DNA from: Fidelibacterota bacterium | GTDB lineage: Bacteria; Fidelibacterota; Marinisomatia; Marinisomatales; JACNKV01 | Reading direction: 5' to 3' | Assembly: GCA_014381855.1 (NCBI GenBank) | Contig: JACNKV010000088.1 | Span: 1 to 33,920, forward strand | Length of the DNA: 33,920 bases | Shown here: piece by piece, positions 17,985-25,014 of the stretch | Layout: every line of letters starts with the position of its first letter | How positions within the stretch are numbered: position 1 is the first letter of the stretch | The notes under the pieces: generated by a model | Databases searched by the model: none | Told to the model about the DNA's origin: nothing | Seen by the model: the letters and a program-made list of their open reading frames with translations, nothing else | Made by a program: the position numbers and the translations under genes

Positions 17985-18290
17985 ATGAACTATAAGACAT
18001 TACCTCCCTGTGGCTACACCTGCCACGACTGCCATTTTTATGGTAAAGGCTGTTTTGGGTGTCAGAAAACCTGCGGAAAGCCTTTTTGGATTGCTGATGA
18101 AAAGTGGGATGCCTGCCCGATTTTCGACTGCTGTGTTAACGAAAAAGTATTAGAGCATTGCGGTCTCTGCCCTGAATTACCCTGTGAGACATTTCTCACG
18201 CTGCGTGACCCCGATATGACCGACGAAGCGTTTGAGAAATCGTTGGCAGACCGAAAGGCTCTTCTGCTTAGCAGGGTGAAAAATAATTAA
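17985..18290 (+). CDS. DUF3795 cysteine-rich protein
   Basis: A 101-residue cytosolic protein with twelve cysteines (9, 13, 16, 23, 26, 30, 44, 49, 50, 59, 62, 67), opening with CGYTCHDCHFYGKGCFGC and carrying CGLCPELPCE. This spacing is typical of DUF3795, a putative metal- or Fe-S-binding family common in anaerobes, with no established function. ATG 17985 lies 12 bases after the GNAT stop, suggesting co-transcription. Pairing with small acetyltransferases or regulators is frequent for this family by general impression, not checked. Confidence 0.85.
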   Translation: MNYKTLPPCGYTCHDCHFYGKGCFGCQKTCGKPFWIADEKWDACPIFDCCVNEKVLEHCGLCPELPCETFLTLRDPDMTDEAFEKSLADRKALLLSRVKNN

Positions 18291-18365
18291 GCCCATTTCG
18301 ACATAAATCCCTAAATAGATTTTTCTTTACGTTTCTCCGCGACTTAGCGGTTATGGCTATTATAT

Positions 18366-20069
18366 TTATTTTATCCGCAGACCTTTATCTTCGTTGATGA
18401 ATATCCACGCAGCGACTTTGCCGATATTCATGGATTCCTGAGCATCCCAATACTGAATGCCGTGGTGGTATTGTGAACTGGTGTCATCTTTCGGAATACT
18501 GTCAACAAAGTCAATAATTTGCTGTACGCGTCCTATCCATAATTTCATATTTTCTTCACGGAGGTCCACCCAGCCCGCGTAAGCCCATTTGTCAATCTTC
18601 TCCGGTGTGATCTTCAGGGATTCACGTCCGCGCTGCACCGGGATTTTCACCTGCGGTCCGCGTAATATCTGTTCTCCGTCAGGTAGAAGAATTGGCAATC
18701 CGATGGAAATAATTTGTGAACGCAATGTTGAATCCGCCCGAATCATTTCGTCCACTTTTTCCGTCAAAAGTTTTGGTCCATGTGCTATGATGCACTTTAG
18801 GTCTCCGCAGGCTTTTTTCAGCAAGTGAGCTTCATATAATAGTTTTGAAAGTCTGGGCGGACCCAAAATCTCAAATGCCACGCTGGTCGTATTGTGTTTT
18901 TCTTGGAGTTTCTCCATTTCGTGCAATGCTTGGTGGCGCATATATCCGGCGCGGTAAGTCGGTCCCATGATGGAATTATCCAATGCATTCAAAATATCGT
19001 GCCCTGTGCTGTCTCCCAAAATTTCCATGATAACATTTTTGGCGATTTCCTCGGGGGTTACAAACTCCATTTGCCCGGCAGAGGTGATGGTCTCAAACTC
19101 TCCCTGTGAAAATATTCCGTTTTCACCGGTATCAATAAAGACGGATTTAAGCGTGTCGTTCAAGTCTGTCCATTGATTATTCCCGGTGAAGCTAAAATGA
19201 GCTTCTAATGTTTCTGCATTATCAGGAGAGCAGTCAAATAATTCGATTGGGTGTCCGTGTTTGCTTATTTCTCCGTATTTGATACCTTTCCAGGCAATCG
19301 CGGCGGCGGGTTTTATCTCCTTGCAAATCGGACCGCCCGGCGTGCGCCCCATCAAGAACAGCAGCATCGTGTGAGCTCCGGCAAGTGAGGTTTTGCTGAG
19401 TAGTACGCGTGAGGGGCGTTCCTCACTGTGCGTGTACGGAATATTCAATCCCATTCCGCCGGTACCGGTAGTGCCGATTTTAAGATAAACCCGTGTTTTA
19501 TGTTTCAGCATACTGGCGTGAAGAATCTGAATATGCCGAATAATTTGCGGAATGTATAGTGTGGTCAGCATTTTTTCCATTTCGGTTTTCAGACTGTCCT
19601 GCAGTTTGCCACCTTCTTTTTCTGCTTGCTTCAGTTCGCGGTTGAGGTTGTAATATCCGGTGTAAATATCTTGATATGCCAATGCCGTTGCTGTATTGAC
19701 GGTATCGATGATGATATGCGGTTTGTGATTGGCAATTATCGTGTGTAAAAATGATGAGTTCAATCGCTCATCATTAAAAGATTCCATCGTATCTTCGCGT
19801 AATTGTCGACGATAATCCGAATTGTTCAGCAGTTCATTTCTGCTCAAATCTTTCAGAGACGTACGGACAAACACATTTCCCCACGCCGGGACAAATCGGA
19901 CATGAGGTGCTTCGACTTTCATGAGCTCACACGATTCAATCGCCTCATGTTCATGCAATGACAAGACAACAACTTCGCTTGGATTGTGCTCAATCAGTTT
20001 ACGAAGGATAGCGGTTCCGACCAATCCCCAGCCGCCTAAAATTAAAATTCTGCGATCTCTGATATCCAT
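18366..20069 (-). CDS. Large SDR-like NAD(P)-binding protein of unknown function
   Basis: A 567-residue cytosolic protein. The N-terminus is a Rossmann fold with GGWGLVG (residues 12-18, pattern GxxGxxG) as in extended SDRs/NAD-dependent epimerases. A charged helical insert spans ~75-170. IGTTGTGGMGLNIPYTHSEE (198-217) matches the SDR active-site strand. The YxxxK position reads VLLSK (222-226): lysine is kept but tyrosine is not. The last ~180 residues (~385-567) match nothing I know. A TAGGAG site supports ATG 20069. It is the final gene of the VOR-buk-ptb operon, 19 bases after ptb, so a role in acyl-CoA or 2-oxoacid metabolism is likely but unproven. Confidence 0.85.
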   Translation of the reverse strand: MDIRDRRILILGGWGLVGTAILRKLIEHNPSEVVVLSLHEHEAIESCELMKVEAPHVRFVPAWGNVFVRTSLKDLSRNELLNNSDYRRQLREDTMESFNDERLNSSFLHTIIANHKPHIIIDTVNTATALAYQDIYTGYYNLNRELKQAEKEGGKLQDSLKTEMEKMLTTLYIPQIIRHIQILHASMLKHKTRVYLKIGTTGTGGMGLNIPYTHSEERPSRVLLSKTSLAGAHTMLLFLMGRTPGGPICKEIKPAAAIAWKGIKYGEISKHGHPIELFDCSPDNAETLEAHFSFTGNNQWTDLNDTLKSVFIDTGENGIFSQGEFETITSAGQMEFVTPEEIAKNVIMEILGDSTGHDILNALDNSIMGPTYRAGYMRHQALHEMEKLQEKHNTTSVAFEILGPPRLSKLLYEAHLLKKACGDLKCIIAHGPKLLTEKVDEMIRADSTLRSQIISIGLPILLPDGEQILRGPQVKIPVQRGRESLKITPEKIDKWAYAGWVDLREENMKLWIGRVQQIIDFVDSIPKDDTSSQYHHGIQYWDAQESMNIGKVAAWIFINEDKGLRIK

Positions 20070-20088
20070 AGTTTACTCCTACCAATAA

Positions 20089-20940
20089 TTAGGTTTGTAT
20101 TTGTAATGTTTTGTTGTGAAAAAACGCTAAAACCCCAAGGGCAATAGAATGAAGTTTTGTGTGAATACTGTCTGAGCGGGAGAGTAAGACAATCGGGGCT
20201 TTTGCTCCAAGGATAACTCCGCCCCCACTTGCATTTCCGATTCCCATCAATGCCTTCACCATAAAATTAATTGCCGTAATGTTCGGGCCGATAAACACAT
20301 CGACTTCTCCGGCAATGTTTGAGGTGAGTCCCTTAGATGTTGCGGCTTTTTTGGACAAAGCAACATCAAGTGCAATAGGTCCTTCTATGGCGAACCGCGA
20401 ATCATCACGATACCGATTAACGGTGTCATTTGCCGTCATTGATTCGGGCAATTTATCCGTGACTTTTTCCACGAGCGACAACATCGCAATGTTCGGCGTA
20501 TCTATTTCAAGAGCTTGTGCCATGTCCAATGCGTTGAGGATAATCGAATCCAACACCTTTGGTGTGAGATTTGGATTTACTCCGCCGTCTGTCATCAGCA
20601 TTAGGCGATCAAAATTTTTCGACTTCACAACAGCAATATGCGACAGTAGCCGATTGGTGCGAATTCCGGTTTTAGAATTCATTACCGCCTTTAGTAATGT
20701 GGAAGTCTCGATATCTCCTTTCATCAGGATCTCGGCTTCACCGCTTGCAATGGCTGCCACAGCATTTTTTGCAGCAACTTCGGGGGCGTCATCGGTAAAA
20801 ATCATCGGAGCTACCCAGCCCAGTTTTTCAGCCTCATCCAAGACATGAAATAAATACGCTTGTTTCGGATTTACTACCGCAATTTTAATCGGCGGATAGT
20901 CGGAAATTTTATTATAAATATCACGAAAGGTTTTTAGCAT
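20089..20940 (-). CDS. ptb: Phosphate butyryltransferase (phosphate acyltransferase)
   Basis: A 283-residue cytosolic enzyme that converts acyl-CoA plus phosphate to acyl phosphate plus CoA, handing the product to butyrate kinase. Family blocks visible are AEILMKGDIETSTLLKAV, LSHIAVV, LMLMTDGGVNPNLT and EGPIALDVALS, then a C-terminal glycine-rich KALMGIGNASGGGVILGAKAPIVLLSRSD region. ATG 20940 overlaps the buk stop by 7 bases and gives a normal family N-terminus; an in-frame start at 20958 is less likely. In this operon the substrates are probably isobutyryl-, isovaleryl- or 2-methylbutyryl-CoA. Confidence 0.94.
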   Translation of the reverse strand: MLKTFRDIYNKISDYPPIKIAVVNPKQAYLFHVLDEAEKLGWVAPMIFTDDAPEVAAKNAVAAIASGEAEILMKGDIETSTLLKAVMNSKTGIRTNRLLSHIAVVKSKNFDRLMLMTDGGVNPNLTPKVLDSIILNALDMAQALEIDTPNIAMLSLVEKVTDKLPESMTANDTVNRYRDDSRFAIEGPIALDVALSKKAATSKGLTSNIAGEVDVFIGPNITAINFMVKALMGIGNASGGGVILGAKAPIVLLSRSDSIHTKLHSIALGVLAFFHNKTLQIQT

Positions 20941-21980
20941 GGCTGATACTCTTTCCACGACTCTTCTTTGTTCAACACTCGAAGCGTCGCTTCTGCTAAT
21001 GCGTCCAATTCAAAAGACCCCGGATAAATAAACCGGCGTTCAATGAAAGGTAAATAGTCTGTTAATTGCTGAATCATCCTATCCGAAAATACAACACCTC
21101 CGGTGAGAATCAGCCCGTCTGTTTCGCCTTTTTGAATTGCATAGATTGCTCCGATTTCTTTGGCAATTTGGTAAATCATCGCCCGATAAATTAGGTTTGC
21201 TTGTTTATCTCCCTGTCTAATATTTTCCTCAACTTCGCGGATATCATTAGTCCCAAGATAGCCTTTTAATCCGCTCTCTTTGGATAATTGCAGCTCAACA
21301 GAATTTTTCGATTTATCCGTTGAGCACATTAGATTGAGCACCCCGGAGAGAGGGAGAGCACCGGCTCTTTCTACAGAAAATGGTCCCATCCCAAGTAACG
21401 CATCATTCACATCTACAATATTCCCGCCTAAAACGGAAGCTATCGAAAAACCGGTTCCCAAATGCGCAACAATAAACCGTGTGTTTTTGAGTTCTTTTCC
21501 AATGTCGATAGCGGCTTTCCGCGCACAATACCGAATATTGAGTGCATGGCTTCTGCTTTTGCGTTCAATGCCTGGCACGCCGGAGATTCGTGCAACATCG
21601 ATCATATCATCTGTGGTAACGGGATCAACGATGAACGATGGAACATTCCATTTTCTCTGCAGATAATTCGCAATGAGTGCCCCAAGATTTGAGGCGTGAT
21701 TGGCATATTTTGCGGAACGATAGCTGTCTAACATGGCATCGTTTATTTTATAAACGCCCGCAGGTGATGGGGCTAACGGACCGCCTCGGGCTGCGATGGC
21801 ATCTAATTGGTCAATAGACGTTAAAAAATCAGAAATGGAATGAATTCGGAAATCCAGTTGTCCTAAAACATCATCAGATAAAGCATGGTCTGCGTGACTC
21901 ACAGAGTGGCACCACACACATTTTTCATTGTGGTAATACCCAACCTCTGTCGAGCCGGATCCGGGATTAATCGTGAGTAT
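20934..21980 (-). CDS. buk: Butyrate kinase, no canonical start codon (apparent ATA)
   Basis: An acetokinase-family enzyme that makes ATP from butyryl or branched acyl phosphate. From ATA 21980 the frame gives 348 residues (family ~355) and begins ILTINPGSGSTEVGYY, the expected phosphate-binding N-terminus. Other blocks are ARGGPLAPSPAGVY, HASNLGA, AHLGTGFSIAS, GPFSVERAGALP and YLGTNDIREVE, all standard. Between the in-frame TAA (22004-22002) and GTG 21917 there is no ATG, GTG or TTG. GTG 21917 would remove the NPGS motif. A frameshift joining the ATG-led frame just upstream is the alternative. The motif's usual lysine (NPGSTSTK) is Glu here. Confidence 0.88.
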   Translation of the reverse strand: MLTINPGSGSTEVGYYHNEKCVWCHSVSHADHALSDDVLGQLDFRIHSISDFLTSIDQLDAIAARGGPLAPSPAGVYKINDAMLDSYRSAKYANHASNLGALIANYLQRKWNVPSFIVDPVTTDDMIDVARISGVPGIERKSRSHALNIRYCARKAAIDIGKELKNTRFIVAHLGTGFSIASVLGGNIVDVNDALLGMGPFSVERAGALPLSGVLNLMCSTDKSKNSVELQLSKESGLKGYLGTNDIREVEENIRQGDKQANLIYRAMIYQIAKEIGAIYAIQKGETDGLILTGGVVFSDRMIQQLTDYLPFIERRFIYPGSFELDALAEATLRVLNKEESWKEYQPC

Positions 21981-21992
21981 AAAGAAAGCGTG

Positions 21993-21998
21993 CTCCCT
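21993..21998 (-). promoter_or_regulatory. Possible Shine-Dalgarno (AGGGAG) for buk
   Basis: AGGGAG on the minus strand lies 12 bases upstream of the ATA at 21980. Spacing is longer than ideal, so the real initiation codon could be one or two codons earlier, within GCT TTC TTT ATA, none of which is a normal start. Confidence 0.35.
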
Positions 21999-22073
21999 GT
22001 TTTATTGGATTAAAATGAAACATGGTAACATTTCCAAATTTTCGATCCTTATACCCGACATCCGTCTGGATTT

Positions 22074-22103
22074 CCTGCCCGACCGGCCTGCTGGCGCTTC
22101 GCT
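22074..22103. repeat. GC-rich intergenic element, copy 1
   Basis: A short GC-rich block in the ~127-base gap between the oxidoreductase gamma gene and buk. It contains CCTGCCCG (22074-22081) and GGCCTGC (22085-22091), both also found in the larger element at 24881-24945. It ends 4 bases before the gamma-subunit stop on the plus strand. Confidence 0.45.
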
Positions 22104-22107
22104 CAAC

Positions 22108-22650
22108 CTAATCCTTACCTACCAACTCCATTCCCAATCGCAGTGCTTTTTCGTTCAAGGGAATGAGGTGATGGTGCCGTTTGGGGAGTACTTTTTTCAA
22201 CGCCTCAAGAATAGATGAAATTTCAATAATCGGCTTAACCGCTAAAAATGCACCAAGGATGATCATGTTCATCGTACGGGGATTGTTTAGTTTTTTTGCT
22301 TCTTCCGCCGCCGGAATTTTGAAAACCTTAGCATCATCTCGGGTGGGCGGATTCATCACATTGTTTGCTTCATAAACGATATTCCCGCCGGGCTTAACTG
22401 CGGATTCAAATTTGTCCATCGACGGCTGGTTCAAAATAATTGTCGTATCAAATTTATTGATGATGGGCGAGCTAACTTTATCATCGGAAACGACCACAAT
22501 ACAGTTTGCGGTTCCGCCACGCATTTCAGGTCCATAACTTGGCATCCAAATCACTTCTTTGTCCTCGACCATCCCGGCGTAGGCTAAGGTCATCCCCATG
22601 GATAACACACCCTGCCCGCCAAATCCGGCAATAATAATTTCTTCGTTCAT
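22108..22650 (-). CDS. 2-oxoacid:ferredoxin oxidoreductase, gamma subunit
   Basis: A 180-residue subunit of the VOR/KOR type. MNEEIIIAGFGGQGVLSMG is the classic gamma-subunit opening, followed by SYGPEMRGGTANCIVVVSD, which closes over the CoA/TPP site in related enzymes. AAGGAGG sits 9 bases before ATG 22650. An upstream in-frame start at 22716 is ruled out because it falls within the beta gene and adds 22 unlike-family residues. The start is 1 base after the beta stop, so expression is coupled to the catalytic subunit. Confidence 0.94.
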   Translation of the reverse strand: MNEEIIIAGFGGQGVLSMGMTLAYAGMVEDKEVIWMPSYGPEMRGGTANCIVVVSDDKVSSPIINKFDTTIILNQPSMDKFESAVKPGGNIVYEANNVMNPPTRDDAKVFKIPAAEEAKKLNNPRTMNMIILGAFLAVKPIIEISSILEALKKVLPKRHHHLIPLNEKALRLGMELVGKD

Positions 22651-22651
22651 G

Positions 22652-23440
22652 CTATTTTTCCTCCTTCGGCGGGACTTTAATATCGCCCAGTTGGTAAAAG
22701 TCAAAAACTTCGTCATCCAGATATTTATTGGATTCCTCCGGGGTCATTTTCCACCCGGACGGACAGTTAGAGACCACTTCGACCAAACAAGTGCCGCCCT
22801 TTCCATCAATCTGATACTGAAGCGCTTTTTTAATGGCTTTTTTTGCTTTACGAACTGCTTTCGCACTGTTCACGGCTTGGCGTGTGATGTAATAAGCTCC
22901 CGGCAGTAACGCCAGCATTTCAGCAATTCTAATGGCATGTCCCATCAAATCCACATCACGTCCGTCAGGACTGGTAGAAGTCTTTGCGCCCTCAAGAGTG
23001 GTTGGCGCCATCTGTCCGCCTGTCATTCCGTAAATACCATTATTGATAAACACGATGAGAAATTTATCTCCGCGATTTACGGCATGGATGGTCTCTCCCG
23101 TTCCAATCGCCGCCAGATCACCATCACCTTGATAGGTAAAGACGATTTTGTCAGGAAATACTCGTTTAATTCCAGTGGCACAGGCGGTGGCGCGACCGTG
23201 CGCTGCCTGCTGTGTATCTACGTTTAAATAATTGTACGCCAGGACAGAACACCCGACCGGAGCGATTGCGATTGTTCGATCCATAACGCCCAGTTCTTCC
23301 ACCGCTTCCATGATAAGACGGTGAACCACGCCGTGTCCACATCCGGGGCAGTAATGATTCGGAGCATCGTGGAGTAATTTTGTCCGCTCCCAAACTTCCT
23401 TCATGGATTCAATAACATTGTCTTTTATTTTTTCAGACAT
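22652..23440 (-). CDS. 2-oxoacid:ferredoxin oxidoreductase, TPP-binding beta subunit
   Basis: A 262-residue catalytic subunit. CPGCGHG (31-37) precedes the thiamine diphosphate motif, GDGD (105-108) with the closing Asn at ~133-134 in FINNGIYGMTGGQ. Conserved Cys64 lies in PVGCS. The enzyme oxidatively decarboxylates 2-oxoacids to acyl-CoA, reducing ferredoxin. AAGGAG sets ATG 23440, one base-pair step from the alpha stop at 23443. With a VorB-type alpha subunit, branched-chain 2-oxoacids are the likeliest substrates; 2-oxoglutarate (KOR) cannot be excluded. Confidence 0.94.
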   Translation of the reverse strand: MSEKIKDNVIESMKEVWERTKLLHDAPNHYCPGCGHGVVHRLIMEAVEELGVMDRTIAIAPVGCSVLAYNYLNVDTQQAAHGRATACATGIKRVFPDKIVFTYQGDGDLAAIGTGETIHAVNRGDKFLIVFINNGIYGMTGGQMAPTTLEGAKTSTSPDGRDVDLMGHAIRIAEMLALLPGAYYITRQAVNSAKAVRKAKKAIKKALQYQIDGKGGTCLVEVVSNCPSGWKMTPEESNKYLDDEVFDFYQLGDIKVPPKEEK

Positions 23441-23442
23441 AA

Positions 23443-24519
23443 TTACTGTCTCCTTTTCGGTGAATATAACTTTTTAATTTCCTCTAAAATCTCATCCGGC
23501 TGTGGAATCATACCGCCCATTCTTCCGTAAAAACCGACCGGTACTTTTCCGTTCACAGCCAGACGTACATCCTCTACCATTTGTCCGGCACTCATTTCTA
23601 CAGTCAAAATTCCGCTTACTTTCGCCGAAAGGTCTTCGATTGCCTGATACGGGAACGGATAAAGTGAAATTGGTCTCAGCAGTCCAACCTTTAATCCTTC
23701 TTCTCTGGCAAGATTAACCGCTTTATGTGCGATTCGGGCGGATAATCCGTAAGCAACAAGCAAAAAGTCGGCATCTTCCGTTTGAATAGTTTCGAAACGC
23801 ACTTCGTTCTCTTCGATTTTTCGATACTTTTTCTGAAGAATTTGATTCTGTTTTTCCATGTCTTCCGATTGAAGATGCAATGATGTTATCACGTGCTGTT
23901 CGCGACCGTTTACGCGACCGGTAGTAGCCCAAGACGAATGATTTGTGCGATTTTTTTCAATATCGTATTCCGGGAAAACGACCGATTCCATCATCTGTCC
24001 CAATGCTCCGTCTGTAAGTATAAGTACCGGCATTCGGTATTGGTCGGCGAGATCAAACCCGATGTATGTAAAGTCCGCCATCTCCTGTACGCTGTTCGGT
24101 GCTAACACGATGAGCTTGTAATCTCCGTGTCCGCCACCTTTCACTGCCTGAAAATAATCCCCCTGCGATGGTTGGATGGTCCCCAATCCGGGTCCGCCTC
24201 GGACAACATTCACCAGTAAGCACGGAAGCTCAGCACACGCGATGTATGAAATTCCTTCCTGCATCAGGCTATACCCGGGGCTGCTGGTGGATGTCATCAC
24301 CCTTGCTCCTGCGCCCGCTGCTCCGTACACCATATTAATCGAAGCAATTTCACTTTCTGCCTGAACAAACGCACCGCCGCGTTTATGCAGTTCTCTGGAC
24401 ATATATTCCAGCAGTTCTGATTGAGGGGTGATCGGGTACCCGAAATATCCCTGCAAACCGGCACGGATGGCCGCTTCTGCCAGAGCTTCGTTTCCCTTCA
24501 TTAATTGTTTTTTGTTCAT
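23443..24519 (-). CDS. vorB: 2-oxoacid:ferredoxin oxidoreductase, alpha subunit (VorB-like)
   Basis: A 358-residue subunit that pairs with beta to bind the TPP pyrimidine and substrate. KQLMKGNEALAEAAIRAG and FGYPITPQSE near the N-terminus are characteristic of 3-methyl-2-oxobutanoate dehydrogenase VorB. FVQAESEIASINMVYGAAGAG, RVMTSTSSPGYSLMQEG and VNVVRGGPGLGTIQPSQGDY follow, and a C-terminal domain begins about residue 255. ATG 24519 overlaps the delta stop as ATGA. Substrate assignment to 2-oxoisovalerate rests on recalled similarity to VorB and on the downstream buk/ptb pair. Confidence 0.93.
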   Translation of the reverse strand: MNKKQLMKGNEALAEAAIRAGLQGYFGYPITPQSELLEYMSRELHKRGGAFVQAESEIASINMVYGAAGAGARVMTSTSSPGYSLMQEGISYIACAELPCLLVNVVRGGPGLGTIQPSQGDYFQAVKGGGHGDYKLIVLAPNSVQEMADFTYIGFDLADQYRMPVLILTDGALGQMMESVVFPEYDIEKNRTNHSSWATTGRVNGREQHVITSLHLQSEDMEKQNQILQKKYRKIEENEVRFETIQTEDADFLLVAYGLSARIAHKAVNLAREEGLKVGLLRPISLYPFPYQAIEDLSAKVSGILTVEMSAGQMVEDVRLAVNGKVPVGFYGRMGGMIPQPDEILEEIKKLYSPKRRQ

Positions 24520-24779
24520 ACGCTTTGTCCTTTAGAAATTGGTCTGGTTGCCTTCACTTTTTTACCTTCTCTGTACACAGTGATAATCGCCTCCGGACAT
24601 ACCAATGCACAGTTCGTGCAGCCGGTGCAAGTATCGTACGAAAGGATGGAAAATGTATATCCTTTTTGGTTTAGAGATTTGGACATTTCGAGGGAGTCTT
24701 GGGGACATTCAATAACACAAAGGTCGCATCCTTTGCACTCTTCGGTTTTAATGATTACATGACCACGTATTTTTGCCAT
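24516..24779 (-). CDS. 2-oxoacid:ferredoxin oxidoreductase, 2[4Fe-4S] delta subunit
   Basis: An 87-residue ferredoxin-like subunit that passes electrons from the TPP site to external ferredoxin. Two clusters are visible: CKGCDLCVIECP (Cys15, 18, 21, 25) and CTGCTNCALVCP (Cys51, 54, 57, 61). The basic C-terminal tail is typical of Vor/Kor delta chains. It is the first gene of the operon; the promoter should lie in the 235-base gap up to the coaE stop. AAAAGG precedes ATG 24779. Confidence 0.93.
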   Translation of the reverse strand: MAKIRGHVIIKTEECKGCDLCVIECPQDSLEMSKSLNQKGYTFSILSYDTCTGCTNCALVCPEAIITVYREGKKVKATRPISKGQSV

Positions 24780-24880
24780 AATTTACCTTTTTAAGAGAGT
24801 TAAAATCGTGCCGAAATTAAGTACGCAATTTAGTGAAAATCACCGAAACAATTCAATGAATAGAACGGATTAGGATAAAT

Positions 24881-24945
24881 GCCTGCCCGCCATTGGTTCG
24901 GAGGGCCTGCCCGTAGCAGGCGGGCCTGCCGAAGCCTTGGCGCAG
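24881..24945. repeat. GC-rich palindromic intergenic element, copy 2
   Basis: A strikingly GC-rich island in an AT-rich 235-base gap between the coaE stop and the VOR operon start. It has a hairpin GCCTGC (24905-24910) / GCAGGC (24916-24921) with loop CCGTA, nested GC-rich pairings around it, and CCTGCCCG twice (24882-24889 and 24906-24913). It shares CCTGCCCG and GGCCTGC with the block at 22074-22103. It has no T-run and no reading frame, and looks like a dispersed REP-like repeat. Confidence 0.6.
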
Positions 24946-25014
24946 ACAGAGAAACTCCGTGTTTTTTACGGGGGTGAGTGGTGATTTGGTTCAGAACTAT
25001 CGTAAGCCACCAGA

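Noticed and set aside
18330..18352. Small hairpin CCGC/GCGG between DUF3795 and the 567-residue gene
   Set aside because: Only 4 base pairs and no T-run on either strand; not a convincing terminator.
20279..20848. Open frame of 189 codons on the plus strand opposite ptb
   Set aside because: Ptb is an unmistakable family member on the other strand; this frame follows its codon pattern and shows no domain.
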